Source of the DNA: Burkholderiales bacterium
GTDB lineage: Bacteria; Pseudomonadota; Gammaproteobacteria; Burkholderiales; SG8-41
Direction of reading: 5' to 3'
Assembly (NCBI GenBank): GCA_036262035.1
Contig: DATAJS010000001.1
Coordinates: forward strand, 124,001 to 188,000
DNA: 64,000 nt
Shown here piece by piece: positions 46,913 to 55,889 of the stretch. Within the stretch, counting starts at the first letter, position 1; the number at the start of each line of letters is the position of its first letter. The notes under the pieces were generated by a model. That model was not told the origin of the DNA. It did no database searches and saw nothing but the letters and a program-made list of their open reading frames with translations. Position numbers and translations under genes: made by a program.

Positions 46913-46957
46913 CGATTCACCCGGCACCGCTTCATCCGTCACCGGTTCATCCGTCAC
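46913..46957 (-). repeat. Three tandem 15-base repeats (GTGACGGATGAACCG on minus strand)
   Basis: Three 15-base units on the minus strand, GTGACGGATGAACCG, GTGACGGATGAAGCG and GTGCCGGGTGAATCG, plus partial flanking units. They match the repeats at 28724-28783. Here they are intergenic, just past the stop of the D-2-hydroxyacid dehydrogenase. Confidence 0.85.
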
Positions 46958-46965
46958 GCCTTACA

Positions 46966-47946
46966 TCACCGCTTCACATCCAACGCTTCCGGATTCATCA
47001 CGTTGATCGGTTTGCCCGCCGCGAACGCGAGCACCTGCTCGAACGAGCTCGAAAACTGCCCCTCGTAGGCGTCGCGCTCGACGTAGCCCAGGTGCGGTGT
47101 GGCCACGACGTTGTCCATGCGCAGCAGCGGGTGCTTGCCGCCGAGCACGGGCTCTTCCTCGAACACGTCGACCGCCGCCATGCCGGGCCGTCCCTGCTTC
47201 AGCGCGGCTTCGAGCGCGCCCGGCGCGATCAGCCCGGCGCGGCTCGTGTTGACGATGAGCGCGGTCGGCTTCATGCGCGCGAGATCCTGCGCGGCGACGA
47301 TGCCGCGCGTCGCGTCGACGAGGCGCAGGTGCAGCGAGATCACGTCGTTCTGCTCGAAGAACGCTTCCTTCGAAGCCGCCGCGGCATAGCCGTCCGCCTG
47401 TCCGCGCGTGCGCGAGCCTTCGGTGCCCCAGACGCTCACGTTCATGCCGAACGCGCGCCCGTAGCCCGCGACGGCCCCGCCGATGCGGCCATAGCCGAAG
47501 ATGCCCAGGTTGCGCCCGCGCAAGCCGATGCCGACGGTCGACTGCCACTTGCCGGCCTTCAGGTTCGCGACTTCCTGCGGGATCTTGCGCATCGCCGCGA
47601 GGACGAGCCCCCAGGTCAGCTCGGCCGTCGCATACGACGGCTTGCCCGGATGCTGGTCCGACGAGAGCACGATGCCGCGCTTCGTCAGCGCGTCGACGTC
47701 GATGTGCGGGAAGACGCTGCGCTGGCTGACCAGGCGCAGCTTCGGCAGGCGCTCGATCAGCGGCGCGCGGATGGGCGTGCGCTCGCGGATGAGCACCAGC
47801 GCTTCGGTGTCCTTCAGCCGCTCCGCCAGCACGTCGATGTCCTTGGTGTGATCGTTCCACACCGTGACGTCGTGGTCCTTCAGCTTCCTGAACGCGTCCA
47901 GCGAGCGGACGAGGTTCTGGTAATCGTCGAGTACGGTGACTTTCAT
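46966..47946 (-). CDS. D-2-hydroxyacid dehydrogenase family protein
   Basis: A 326-residue NAD(P)-dependent dehydrogenase. The nucleotide motif is [16 protein letters not shown] (near residue 145), the catalytic Arg is in NTSRAGLI, the Glu in DVFEEEPV and the His in TPHLGY. The ATG overlaps the stop of the lyase gene (ATGA), so the two enzymes are made together. The pair may act on a hydroxy-dicarboxylic acid: the lyase would release fumarate or a similar product and the dehydrogenase would oxidise or reduce the hydroxy acid. That is an inference from position only. Confidence 0.9.
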   Translation of the reverse strand: MKVTVLDDYQNLVRSLDAFRKLKDHDVTVWNDHTKDIDVLAERLKDTEALVLIRERTPIRAPLIERLPKLRLVSQRSVFPHIDVDALTKRGIVLSSDQHPGKPSYATAELTWGLVLAAMRKIPQEVANLKAGKWQSTVGIGLRGRNLGIFGYGRIGGAVAGYGRAFGMNVSVWGTEGSRTRGQADGYAAAASKEAFFEQNDVISLHLRLVDATRGIVAAQDLARMKPTALIVNTSRAGLIAPGALEAALKQGRPGMAAVDVFEEEPVLGGKHPLLRMDNVVATPHLGYVERDAYEGQFSSSFEQVLAFAAGKPINVMNPEALDVKR

Positions 47947-49298
47947 AGCCAGCCTTTCTGCTGCTCGAGCACGCGATCGACGATCGCCTCCGCATGCCCG
48001 GTGTAGGTGGTCGGATCGAGCGACGCTTTGAGCTCGTCCGCCGACATCGCGCCGCGGATCTTCTCGTTCGCCATCAGCGACTGCTCGAAGGTGACGCCGT
48101 TCTCGATGCCGTGCATCGACGCTTCGTACACCAGCTCGTGCGCGGTCTGCTTGCCGACCTTGTCGGAGAGATCGAACATCACGCGCTCCGAGAGCAGGAA
48201 GCCGCCGAGCTTGTCGAGGTTCTTCCGCATCGATTCCACGTCGACGTGCAGGCCTTCCAGCACGTATTTCATCATCGCGAGCATCGCACCCGCCATGAGG
48301 CAGGTCTCGCCCACCGTCTTCCACTCGCCGCGCCATGCCGAGCCGTCGCGCTCGTGCTCGATGATCATGCACTCGAGCATGAAGGCGACGTTGTAGCGGA
48401 TCGCGCGGCTGTTGCCGACGACCGCCTCGCACGTCGACGGGTTGCGCTTGTGCGGCATCGTCGACGAGCCGACCTTGCCTTCGCTGAAAGGCTCGTAGAG
48501 CTCGCCGATCTCGGTGTGCTCGAGGGTGACGATCTCGTTGGCGATCTTGCCCAGCGTGCCGGAGATGATGCCGAGCACCGAGACGTATTCCGCGAAGCGG
48601 TCGCGCGCGGGCTGCCAGTTGATGTCGGCGACGCCCAGGCCCAGGCGCTTCATGAGGCGCTGCTCGAGCTCCGGCGCTTTCGGTCCGAACGACGCCTGAG
48701 TGCCGACCGCGCCGACCATGCCGCCCACGAACAGGCGCTTTTCGAGCTCGCGCATGCGATCAAAGTTGCGTCCCATCTCCGACAGCCAGATCGCCGCCTT
48801 GTGGCCGAAGGTGATCGGCAGCGCCTGCACGCCGTGCGAGCGGCCGACCATCGGCGTCGACTTGTGCTCGCGCGCGAGCCTGGCGAGCGCGTTGCCGATC
48901 GCCTTCATGTCACGCAGGTAGATCTGGTGCGCGTCCTTGATCTGGAGCACCGTGCCGGTGTCGAGCACGTCCTGCGTGGTGGGGCCGAAGTGGATGTACT
49001 CGCCCAGCCCCTTGGCGCAGAGCTGCTCGACCGCCCTGACCGCGGGCACCAGCGGATGCTTGATGCGCCGGATCTCGGCCGCGATCTTCTCGATGTCGAC
49101 CTTGTCGACCTTCGCGTTGGCGGCGATCTGCTTCGCTGCGTCATCCGGGATGATGCCGAGCGCCGCCTGCTCGAGCGCGAGCGCGGCCTCGAAGTCGTAC
49201 CACTTCTGCACCTTGTTGCGATCGCTGAAGATCGCGCGCATCTCGTCGGTGCTGAAAAGATGCTTGATGAGTGCGTCGTCGAATACGCCTGAAGCCAT
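47943..49298 (-). CDS. Adenylosuccinate lyase-family protein
   Basis: A 451-residue fumarase/aspartase-superfamily lyase. The signature [11 protein letters not shown] (near residue 272) carries the catalytic Ser loop, [10 protein letters not shown] (near 148) the general-acid region, and [12 protein letters not shown] the substrate pocket. It could be a second adenylosuccinate lyase or a relative such as a carboxymuconate cycloisomerase. Pairing with a dehydrogenase and Bug receptors, away from purine genes, favours a catabolic role. No clear Shine-Dalgarno sequence is seen, and repeat R3 begins 23 bases upstream of the ATG. Confidence 0.85.
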   Translation of the reverse strand: MASGVFDDALIKHLFSTDEMRAIFSDRNKVQKWYDFEAALALEQAALGIIPDDAAKQIAANAKVDKVDIEKIAAEIRRIKHPLVPAVRAVEQLCAKGLGEYIHFGPTTQDVLDTGTVLQIKDAHQIYLRDMKAIGNALARLAREHKSTPMVGRSHGVQALPITFGHKAAIWLSEMGRNFDRMRELEKRLFVGGMVGAVGTQASFGPKAPELEQRLMKRLGLGVADINWQPARDRFAEYVSVLGIISGTLGKIANEIVTLEHTEIGELYEPFSEGKVGSSTMPHKRNPSTCEAVVGNSRAIRYNVAFMLECMIIEHERDGSAWRGEWKTVGETCLMAGAMLAMMKYVLEGLHVDVESMRKNLDKLGGFLLSERVMFDLSDKVGKQTAHELVYEASMHGIENGVTFEQSLMANEKIRGAMSADELKASLDPTTYTGHAEAIVDRVLEQQKGWL

Positions 49299-49320
49299 TT
49301 TGAACCCCTATAAAAACAAT

Positions 49321-49510
49321 GAACCGCCAAGGACGCCAAGGACGCAAAGGAAAAGCGACGCGGCATCATCGCGTCGTCCCGGACGTGTGCCGTCAGGCCG
49401 ACACGATCCGGGACCCATGTTGACGTTCAAGCCCCGTTCAAAATGGATTCCCGCGTTCGCGGGAATGACGACCGCTGCAAACCCTGGCGTCCTTTGCGTC
49501 CTTTGCGGTT
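49321..49510. repeat. Composite nested palindrome R3
   Basis: Outer arms ACCGCCAAGGACGCCAAGG (49324-49350) and CTTTGCGTCCTTTGCGGT (49483-49510) enclose a different inner module. This has GTCCCGGACGTGTGCC, then GATCCGGGACCCATGTTGAC, then GGATTCCCGCG/CGCGGGAATG. The same inner module is in R4 and R5. Confidence 0.85.
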
Positions 49511-49525
49511 AAAAAAGCTCTTGAG

Positions 49526-50761
49526 TTACTTTTCGGTACGCTCGAGGATGTGCAACCCGCGCACGCGGTCGAGCAGGTAGATGAGCCCGCGATCGTCGAC
49601 GGTGACGTCGTTCGACTGCACGCGATCCGAGCCCGGCGGCACGTCGGGCATGAAGTACGCGACTTCCTTCAGCGAGTGCGGATCGGCGATGTCGACGATG
49701 CGCAGGCCGTATGCGAACCACGCGACCGGGATCTCGGTGCCGGTCACCTTCTCGCACGGCTGATGGCAGCCGGTCATGCGCGGCTGCGGACCGTCGGGCA
49801 TGTCCTCGATCTGGAACGTCGAGATCGGCATCGGGTGCGCTTCGTCGCTGATGTCCACGAGCCACATGAACGACGCGGGATACTTGAAGTAGTCCTCCTG
49901 CCGGAACACGTCCTCGTCGGTGACCACCATGAAGTCGCGCCCCTTGATCTTGAACGGGATGCGCAGGCAGGTGTGCGTCGGCCACGGGAACGGCGGGCTC
50001 CAGTCCATGCCCGAGATGCGCTTGGGCTTGCTCATGTCCTCGATGTCGAGGATGACCCAGCCGCCCTGCCAGTAGCTCGTATAGAGACGGTTGCCGTAAC
50101 GCAGCGGGTGGTGACACTTGTGAGCGTCCCCTTTCCACGTCGGCGTCTCGCCGCCCGCGACCCACTGGCCCGGCATCCACCAGCGGCCGACCTCTTCGGG
50201 CTTCGCCGGGTTCTCGAGGTCGAGGATCATCATGATGTTGCCGACGTAGCCTTCCATCGTCGGCGAGATGTAGGCGTAGCGGCCGTCGAAATCGAAGCGG
50301 TGCACGCCGCGCGCGTAACGTGCGCCCGCGGGATCGGTCGCGTCCCAGTTGGTGATGAGCTTGGGCGCCTCGGGTTTCGATACGTCCCAGATCGCGAGCC
50401 CGCCGTTGTAGCCGTCGGGCGGCACCTCGCCCTGGAGCGCGTGCTGGCCGAGCACTTCGCGGTTGGTGATCATGATGTCGCCGGACACGCGCACCTTGTG
50501 CGAGTGCGTGCCCTTCGGCATCTCGAGGTTCGAGATGATCTTCGGCTTCCTCGGGTCTTTGACGTCGACGATCAGCGTCCCGTTGGGATTGCGCATGTTG
50601 CCGATATAGGCGACGTTGCGCTCGACGACGACCTGCCCGCCGCCCGCGCAGTCGGTCCAGGAAACCGGCCCGATCGAGCGCTTGTCGCCGAGCGACAGCG
50701 CGGCGCCGCCCTGCTTCACGTCGACGTAAGCGACTTCCTTGATGCCTTTGGCTTGTGCCAC
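49526..50761 (-). CDS. LVIVD-repeat beta-propeller protein
   Basis: A protein of about 411 residues built from LVIVD-type propeller repeats, for example NGTLIVDVKDPRKPKIIS, GGLAIWDVSKPEAPKLI, IMMILDLENPAKPEEVG and GWVILDIEDMSKPKRI. Two Cys/His clusters (DAHKCHHPLRYG and TGCHQPCEK) could bind metal. Function is unknown. GTG 50761 is chosen because AAGGAGAGGATCC precedes it and it gives the natural domain start. No signal peptide is visible, so the protein may be cytoplasmic. It lies between two composite repeats. Confidence 0.85.
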   Translation of the reverse strand: MAQAKGIKEVAYVDVKQGGAALSLGDKRSIGPVSWTDCAGGGQVVVERNVAYIGNMRNPNGTLIVDVKDPRKPKIISNLEMPKGTHSHKVRVSGDIMITNREVLGQHALQGEVPPDGYNGGLAIWDVSKPEAPKLITNWDATDPAGARYARGVHRFDFDGRYAYISPTMEGYVGNIMMILDLENPAKPEEVGRWWMPGQWVAGGETPTWKGDAHKCHHPLRYGNRLYTSYWQGGWVILDIEDMSKPKRISGMDWSPPFPWPTHTCLRIPFKIKGRDFMVVTDEDVFRQEDYFKYPASFMWLVDISDEAHPMPISTFQIEDMPDGPQPRMTGCHQPCEKVTGTEIPVAWFAYGLRIVDIADPHSLKEVAYFMPDVPPGSDRVQSNDVTVDDRGLIYLLDRVRGLHILERTEK

Positions 50762-50820
50762 GGATCCTCTCCTTCCTTGGGGTACGCCGCGCGTCTCGCG
50801 TACACCTCGCTGTGTAATTT

Positions 50821-51010
50821 GAACCGCCAAGGACGCAAAGGACGCAAAGGAAAAAGCGATTCGTTGCGATCGCGTCGTCCCGGACGTGTGCCGTAAGGCC
50901 GACACGATCCGGGACCCATTTTGACGTTGAAGACACAATCAATTGGATTCCCGCCTGCGCGGGAATGACGACCGTTGAAAACCTTTGCGTCCTTGGCGTC
51001 CTTTGCGGTT
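50821..51010. repeat. Composite nested palindrome R4
   Basis: A near-identical plan to R3: outer arms at 50824-50850 and 50983-51010, with the inner GTCCCGGACGTGTGCC / GATCCGGGACCC module and the GGATTCCCGCCTGCGCGGGAATG hairpin. It lies between the LVIVD gene start and a Bug gene stop. Confidence 0.87.
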
Positions 51011-51037
51011 AAAAAGGGTTTTTCAGCAGCTTCGAGT

Positions 51038-52024
51038 TTACTCGACGCGGATATTGGCGGCCCGGATCACCTTGCCCCATTTCGCGTGCTCGGATTTCAT
51101 GAACGCCGCGAACTCCGCGGGCGTGTTACCGATCGGGTCCGAGCCCTGCGACAGGAGCCGCTCGCGCACGTCCGGCAGCCTGAGCGCACGCACGATCTCG
51201 TCGTGCAGGCGAGCCACGATGGGCTTGGGCGTCGCGGCGGGCGCGAGCCAGCCGAACCAGCCGACCACTTCGAAGCCCGGCAGGCCCGCTTCGGCGACCG
51301 TCGGCAGCTCGGGGGCGACCTGCGAGCGTTTCGCGCTGGTGATCGCGAGCCCCCTCACCTTGCCCGCCTTCACCTGCGGGATGGCGGACAGCGCGATGCT
51401 GAACAGCGCCTGCACCTGTCCCGCGAGCACTTCCGCGAGCGCGGGACCGCCGCCCTTGTAAGGCACGTGCGTCACGTCGATCGCGGCGTTCTGGCGCAAG
51501 AGCTCGAGCGCGAGATGGCCCGACGTGCCGTTGCCGGCGGAAGCGAACGCGATCGGCCTGGTCTTCGCCAGCGCGATCAGCTCCTTCACCGAACTCGCCG
51601 GCACGCTCGGATGCACCACCAGGATATTCGGCACCGTGATGCCGAGCGTGATCGGCGCGAAATCCCTGATCGGGTCGTAGGGAACGCTCTTGTACAGGCT
51701 CGCATTGATGACCACGCCCGCGGCGACCGCGGTGAAGGTGTAACCGTCCGGCGCCGCGCGCGCCGTCGTCTCGTAAGCGATGATGCCGTTGGCGCCGGGA
51801 CGGTTGTCGATGACGACCGTCTGCCCGAACGACTCGGTGAGCTTCGGCGCGACCAGCCGCGCGAGCGTATCCGCCGGCCCGCCGGGGGGCACGGCGACGA
51901 TCATGCGGATGGGTTTGGCGGGATACGCCGGTTGCGCGGCGCTCACAGCACCGGCGGCGCACATCAGAGCAAAGCAATTGACCGCCAAGGACGCCAAGGA
52001 CGCAAAGGAAAAGCGACGAGGCAT
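51038..52024 (-). CDS. Bug-type solute-binding protein with repeat-derived signal peptide
   Basis: A receptor of about 328 residues of the tripartite-tricarboxylate type (mature start YPAKPIRMIVAVPPGGPAD, then DNRPGANG and VAEAGLPGF). The N-terminus MPRRFSFASLASLAVNCF is encoded by the left arm of composite repeat R5, which supplies both the Arg-rich n-region and part of the hydrophobic core. The remaining signal, ALMCAAGAVSAA, is native. Starts at 52024 or 52027 (two adjacent ATGs) are possible. If the repeat is an insertion, the original start has been displaced. The ligand is unknown. Confidence 0.88.
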   Translation of the reverse strand: MPRRFSFASLASLAVNCFALMCAAGAVSAAQPAYPAKPIRMIVAVPPGGPADTLARLVAPKLTESFGQTVVIDNRPGANGIIAYETTARAAPDGYTFTAVAAGVVINASLYKSVPYDPIRDFAPITLGITVPNILVVHPSVPASSVKELIALAKTRPIAFASAGNGTSGHLALELLRQNAAIDVTHVPYKGGGPALAEVLAGQVQALFSIALSAIPQVKAGKVRGLAITSAKRSQVAPELPTVAEAGLPGFEVVGWFGWLAPAATPKPIVARLHDEIVRALRLPDVRERLLSQGSDPIGNTPAEFAAFMKSEHAKWGKVIRAANIRVE

Positions 52025-52167
52025 CATCGCGTCGTCCCGGACGTGTGCCGTCAGGCCTGCACGATCCGGGACCCATTTTGACTTTGAACGAACATTCAAA
52101 ATGGATCCTGGCCTTCGCCAGGACGACGCTTCGCGTCGCATGGATTCCCGCCTGCGCGGGAATGACG
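51978..52167. repeat. Composite repeat R5 overlapping a Bug gene start
   Basis: The left arm TTGACCGCCAAGGACGCC begins at 51978 and is followed by the inner module of R3/R4 and the GGATTCCCGCCTGCGCGGGAATG hairpin. No right outer arm is present. An extra CATTCAAAATGGATCC...GCCAGGACGAC unit is inserted. Its left 47 bases are inside the coding region of the Bug gene. Confidence 0.85.
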
Positions 52168-52200
52168 CATGTTGCGCGTTGCCGTTGAGGCTTCCGAACC

Positions 52201-53262
52201 TCATTCCACCTGCACCTTCGCGATCTTCACCACCTTGGCCCACTTCGCGAGCTCCAGCTTGATCTGCGCCGCGTATTCCGCCGGGGTCGTGCCCTCGGGC
52301 TCGAAGCCGAGCGCGATCAGTTTCTCCGACACCTCGGGTTTCTTCACGATTGCCGCGGTCTCCCGGTGCAGGCGGTCGATCAGCGCGCGTGAGGCGCGCG
52401 CCGGCAGCAGCACGCCGTAGGACGAGGTCACTTCGTAGCCTTTGACCGTCTCGCCTATCGTCGGCAGATCGGGCGCCGCGATGAGCCGTTTCGATCCGGT
52501 CACGCCCAGCGCACGGAGCTTGCCCGACTTGATGTGCGGCAGCGCGCCGGGATAGCCGGTGATGAGCATCTGCACCTGGCCGCCGATGAGATCGGTCAGC
52601 GCGGGTCCCGCGCCCTTGTACGGCACGTGGACGATGTCGATGGCCGCGAGCGCCTTGAAGAGCTCCCCCGCGAGATGCGCGGTCGAGCCGTTGCCCGCCG
52701 ACGCGAAATTGACGCTGGCCGGCTTCGCTTTCGCGAGCGCGACGAGCTCGGCGGTCGTCTTCGCCTGCACCGAAGGATGGATGACGAGCGCGAGCTGGTT
52801 CACGCCGATGCGGCTCACCGGCGCGAAATCGCGCAGCGGGTCGTAGGGCACCTTCCGGAGGTTGGGCGAGATCGCGAGCTCGCCGTTGGCCATGATGGCG
52901 ATGGTGTAGCCGTCGGGCTCCGCGCGCGCGAGCGTCGTCGCGGCGACCGTGCCGCCCGCGCCGCTGCGATTGTCGATGACGACCTGCTGCCCGAGCGCTT
53001 CGGACAGCGGCGGCGCGAAGAGGCGCGCGGTGACGTCGGCGGGTCCGCCCGGCGGATAGCCGACGAGCATGCGGATGGGCCTAGTGGGATATGGAGGCTG
53101 CGCGGCGATCGCATCTCCGGTGGTTTGGATCAGAACAAAGCTATTGACCGCCAAGGACGCAAAGGACGCCAAGGAAAAGCAAAACCTTTTTCTATGGCCG
53201 GTATGTCTTGGACTGGAGAGATATCGAATTCCTTTGCGTCCTTTGCGTCCTTCGCGGTTCAT
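52201..53262 (-). CDS. Bug-type solute-binding protein, start inside repeat R6
   Basis: A tripartite-tricarboxylate-type receptor whose mature part begins YPTRPIRMLVGYPPGGPAD and contains DNRSGAGG. The start is uncertain because the whole N-terminus is encoded by repeat R6. ATG 53262 gives a 55-residue leader: a basic n-region (MNREGRKGRKGIR) from one arm of the palindrome and a hydrophobic core (CFSLASFASLAVNSFVLI) from the other. TTG 53172 or 53154 would give shorter leaders without positive charge. The sequence after QTTGDAIAA is conventional. The stop lies 34 bases before R5. Confidence 0.8.
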   Translation of the reverse strand: MNREGRKGRKGIRYLSSPRHTGHRKRFCFSLASFASLAVNSFVLIQTTGDAIAAQPPYPTRPIRMLVGYPPGGPADVTARLFAPPLSEALGQQVVIDNRSGAGGTVAATTLARAEPDGYTIAIMANGELAISPNLRKVPYDPLRDFAPVSRIGVNQLALVIHPSVQAKTTAELVALAKAKPASVNFASAGNGSTAHLAGELFKALAAIDIVHVPYKGAGPALTDLIGGQVQMLITGYPGALPHIKSGKLRALGVTGSKRLIAAPDLPTIGETVKGYEVTSSYGVLLPARASRALIDRLHRETAAIVKKPEVSEKLIALGFEPEGTTPAEYAAQIKLELAKWAKVVKIAKVQVE

Positions 53263-53263
53263 T
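53144..53263. repeat. Composite repeat R6 (outer arms only)
   Basis: The left arm TTGACCGCCAAGGACGCAAAGG (53144-53175) and the right arm CTTTGCGTCCTTTGCG (53232-53262) surround a unique spacer of about 55 bases with no inner palindrome. It separates the hydrolase gene from the Bug gene and encodes the leader of the latter. Confidence 0.82.
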
Positions 53264-53267
53264 GCTT

Positions 53268-54203
53268 TTATTTCTCTTGAAGTGATCTGTTCTCCGGCAT
53301 CGTCATGAACGACTGCATCGCGTGCCAGAACTTGTGGCGGTTGATGCCGAGCGTGGCCGCGTGCGCGAGGCCGGAGACGAACACGAACTGCTTGTCCTTG
53401 CTCGGCAGCTTCGAGAAGAAATCGAGCAGGTCGGCTTCGGTCGCGATGCCGTCGTACTCGCCGCGGATGATGCACACGGGGCACGTGATCTTCGAAGGAT
53501 CGACCACCGGCAGGTTCGCGCACATGTCGAGATAGGTGCCGGTCGGCACCGAGTCTCCCAGCGCGAGCTCGGCGTCCGCGAGCGCGTCGGCCGCGGCCAT
53601 CTCGGACGTGCCGGGCTTGTCGCGGGTGAACATGCCGTGGATGAACGCGCGGTCGACCTTGCGCCGCGGGTTCGCGCGGTATTCGTCGAGGTTCTCGCGG
53701 CGCTTGGCGAGGGTCGGCGAGCCCGCGCCGGTATAGACGATCGCCGAGGCCATCAGCCGCGCGACGCGGCCCGGATTACGCTGCGCATAGAGGCACGCCC
53801 GCAGCGCGCCGGAGGAGCCGCCGTACATGAAGACGCGGCTGACGCCGGTCTCGCGCTGGACGATCCCCATCGCCGCGGCAAGATCGTCCGCGCCCGAGGC
53901 GATGTCCGAATTGCCGCCGGTCTTGTCCGAGCGTCCGTAGCCTTCGTGGTCGACGGTCCATACGTCGTAGCCGAGCCCGGCGAAGTGCGCCATCAGCGAA
54001 TACTGCCGGCCGGGGACGTTCAGATCGAAGCTCGACCGGCCCGACGCCGACGAGCCGTGCACGAGGAAGAGTACCGGCAGCGCCGGCGCGGTCCTGTCGG
54101 GGGCGGATGCGCGCTTGCGGTAGACGTAGAGCTTCACGTCTCCCTTGTGCGCCCAGTATTCCTCGCTCCACGTCGCGCTGGTGCTGCCGACGAACTCGCC
54201 CAT
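53268..54203 (-). CDS. Alpha/beta hydrolase
   Basis: A 311-residue alpha/beta-hydrolase. The oxyanion region is LVHGSSASGRSS, the nucleophile Ser is in YGGSSGAL (near residue 129), the acid is in GEYDGIA and the base His is in SGLAHAATLG. The substrate is an unknown ester or carbon-carbon bond. No signal peptide. The stop is five bases from repeat R6. It is upstream of the Bug gene on the same strand and may belong to the same transport and degradation unit. Confidence 0.88.
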   Translation of the reverse strand: MGEFVGSTSATWSEEYWAHKGDVKLYVYRKRASAPDRTAPALPVLFLVHGSSASGRSSFDLNVPGRQYSLMAHFAGLGYDVWTVDHEGYGRSDKTGGNSDIASGADDLAAAMGIVQRETGVSRVFMYGGSSGALRACLYAQRNPGRVARLMASAIVYTGAGSPTLAKRRENLDEYRANPRRKVDRAFIHGMFTRDKPGTSEMAAADALADAELALGDSVPTGTYLDMCANLPVVDPSKITCPVCIIRGEYDGIATEADLLDFFSKLPSKDKQFVFVSGLAHAATLGINRHKFWHAMQSFMTMPENRSLQEK

Positions 54204-54293
54204 CGCCTCTCCTTCGGGAAGGCGTGGATTATCGCATCGGCGGTGCGCGCTCTACGGCGCGCGGGAACAGCGTGTCGGAGCCGGCGGGGACTG

Positions 54294-54560
54294 TTAGGCC
54301 GGCGCGCCGACCGGCACGACCGAGAGGTCGGCGCTTTCGCCGCCGAGGAAGTGCGGCTCGTAACCGTGCTTGCGCGCGTCTTCGAGGCAGTCGAAGAAGA
54401 GATCGAACGTGTGCTGCGAGCGCGTCCCGCGGTCTACCGCGGACCACTCCCAGACGTACCCGTGGCCGAACGCGACCTGCAGGGGATAGATCTCGCACGG
54501 CCGCAGCAGGCCTTCGATATTGATGCCGATGAATCGCGACTGCAGATCTTGGTCGTTCAT
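54294..54560 (-). CDS. Small hypothetical protein
   Basis: An 88-residue protein that I do not recognise. It begins MNDQDLQSRFIGINIEGLL and has YVWEWSAVDRGTRSQHTFDL and DCLEDARKHGYEPHF. The pattern suggests a small alpha/beta domain resembling others found near stress genes. ATG 54560 has AAGGA about ten bases upstream; an earlier GTG-type start would add about 20 residues. There is no membrane segment. It is isolated between the hydrolase and the cation efflux gene. Confidence 0.65.
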   Translation of the reverse strand: MNDQDLQSRFIGINIEGLLRPCEIYPLQVAFGHGYVWEWSAVDRGTRSQHTFDLFFDCLEDARKHGYEPHFLGGESADLSVVPVGAPA

Positions 54561-54795
54561 GGGGTGCTGTCCTTGTAAAACAGCCGCGCGGCGGGCGCGG
54601 ATCAGCCATTCGAACTGCAATGGCTGTGCCCGTGGGTCCGGTTCTTGTGCGATCGCCCGCCAGACTCGGCCAATTGCGATTCATTCCAAGGGGTTACGGC
54701 TGAGCTGGCGCGCCCGTTGCAGTGTCGGCGCCGGGCATGGCGGCGCACGGCATGCAAATGTTGCTGAAGACCGGGGGTCGTTCGGCACTATTCAC
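54561..54795. other. 235-base gap with no recognised feature
   Basis: No credible gene, RNA or strong repeat is visible between the small hypothetical gene and the cation efflux gene. It should contain the promoter of the hypothetical gene and any terminator of the efflux gene, but neither can be picked out with confidence. Confidence 0.4.
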
Positions 54796-55740
54796 CTAAC
54801 CGTGCGAGCGGGGTGCGGGCGTTCCGTCCGGGGTCGTGAGCGGCGCGATCTCGGCGTCGCGCCACGCCCGCGGATCCTCCAGCGGCTCCAGGTGAATGGT
54901 GATCGTGGTGTTCGCCAGGCGCTCGCGAATGCGGGCCTCGATGCTTTCCGCAAGGTCGTGGCCGCTGCGCACGGTCCACGCGCCGGGCACCAGCACGTGC
55001 ATCGACACGAAGCGCCGCGCGCCCGAGCGCCGCGTGCGCAGCGCGTGGTAGCGGATGCCGTCGCTGCAGTAGGCGTCGAGGATCGCGCGTATCGCCGCCT
55101 GCTCGTCAGCCGCGAGCGCGGTGTCCATGAGGCCCAGCACCGACCGGCGCAGCAGGTCGAGGCCGGTCCACACGATGTTGGCCGCCACCGCGAGCGCCAC
55201 CGCGGGATCGAGCCAGCTCCAGCCGGTCACCGCGACCGCGCCGACGCCGACCAGCACGCCGATCGAGGTCCAGACGTCGGTCATGAGGTGGCGCGCGTCC
55301 GCTTCGAGCGTGATCGAGTCGTGCTGACGTCCTGCCGACAGCAGGATGCGGGCGACGGCGAAGTTGACCATCGATGCCACGAACGACACCGCGAGCCCCA
55401 GCCCCATCTGCTCGAGATCCCGCGGGTTCATGAGACGCTCGAGCGCCGCCCATGCGATGCCCACCGCGGCGAACAGGATCAGCCCGCCTTCCAGGCCGCT
55501 CGAGAAATACTCGGCCTTGTCGTGGCCGTACTGATGGTCCTCGTCGGCGGGACGCGCGGCGATCGTCAGCGCGATCAGCATCGCGCACGCGCTCACGAGA
55601 TTCACCACCGATTCGAGCGCGTCCGACAGCAGGCCCACCGAGTCGGTGATCCAGTACGCGTACGCCTTGAGCAGGATGATCAGCGCCGAGGCGGCGATCG
55701 AAAGCCACGCGTAGCGGATGAGTGAGCGTCGTTCAGCCAC
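54796..55740 (-). CDS. Cation diffusion facilitator (metal efflux)
   Basis: A 314-residue CDF transporter that exports divalent metal in exchange for protons. Six transmembrane helices (about residues 10-205) carry the metal site: [12 protein letters not shown] in helix 2 and [12 protein letters not shown] in helix 5. [15 protein letters not shown] follows helix 3. The cytoplasmic C-terminal domain (about 215-300) includes SMHVLVPG and a final ITIHLEP. The metal may be Zn, Fe or Co. It starts at GTG 55740 with no clear ribosome site. It is divergent from the HExxH lipoprotein gene. Confidence 0.92.
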   Translation of the reverse strand: MAERRSLIRYAWLSIAASALIILLKAYAYWITDSVGLLSDALESVVNLVSACAMLIALTIAARPADEDHQYGHDKAEYFSSGLEGGLILFAAVGIAWAALERLMNPRDLEQMGLGLAVSFVASMVNFAVARILLSAGRQHDSITLEADARHLMTDVWTSIGVLVGVGAVAVTGWSWLDPAVALAVAANIVWTGLDLLRRSVLGLMDTALAADEQAAIRAILDAYCSDGIRYHALRTRRSGARRFVSMHVLVPGAWTVRSGHDLAESIEARIRERLANTTITIHLEPLEDPRAWRDAEIAPLTTPDGTPAPRSHG

Positions 55741-55889
55741 CGGTTGAGTCGCCGCAGCTCGCCGCCGCGGACTTCGCGAAAACTGCCGCTTCGAGCATTT
55801 ACCGTACCCCGAAGCGCGTCAAGAACTGCCGCGCGCGGCCGTAACCCCTCTCAGCCTGCCCTGAAAACGGGCCGTCGAGAGAGGTTTCC

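Noticed and set aside
46858-46957. N-terminal extension of the Bug gene at 45875 reading VTDEP-type repeats
   Set aside because: ATG 46855 has GAGGAG and a normal signal peptide; the extension is only the translated 15-base repeat.
49300-50938. Longer starts for the lyase and LVIVD genes reading through R3 and R4 as signal peptides (SFASLASLAV)
   Set aside because: Both proteins have plausible downstream starts, the LVIVD gene with a good ribosome site, and neither family expects a signal peptide from that reading.
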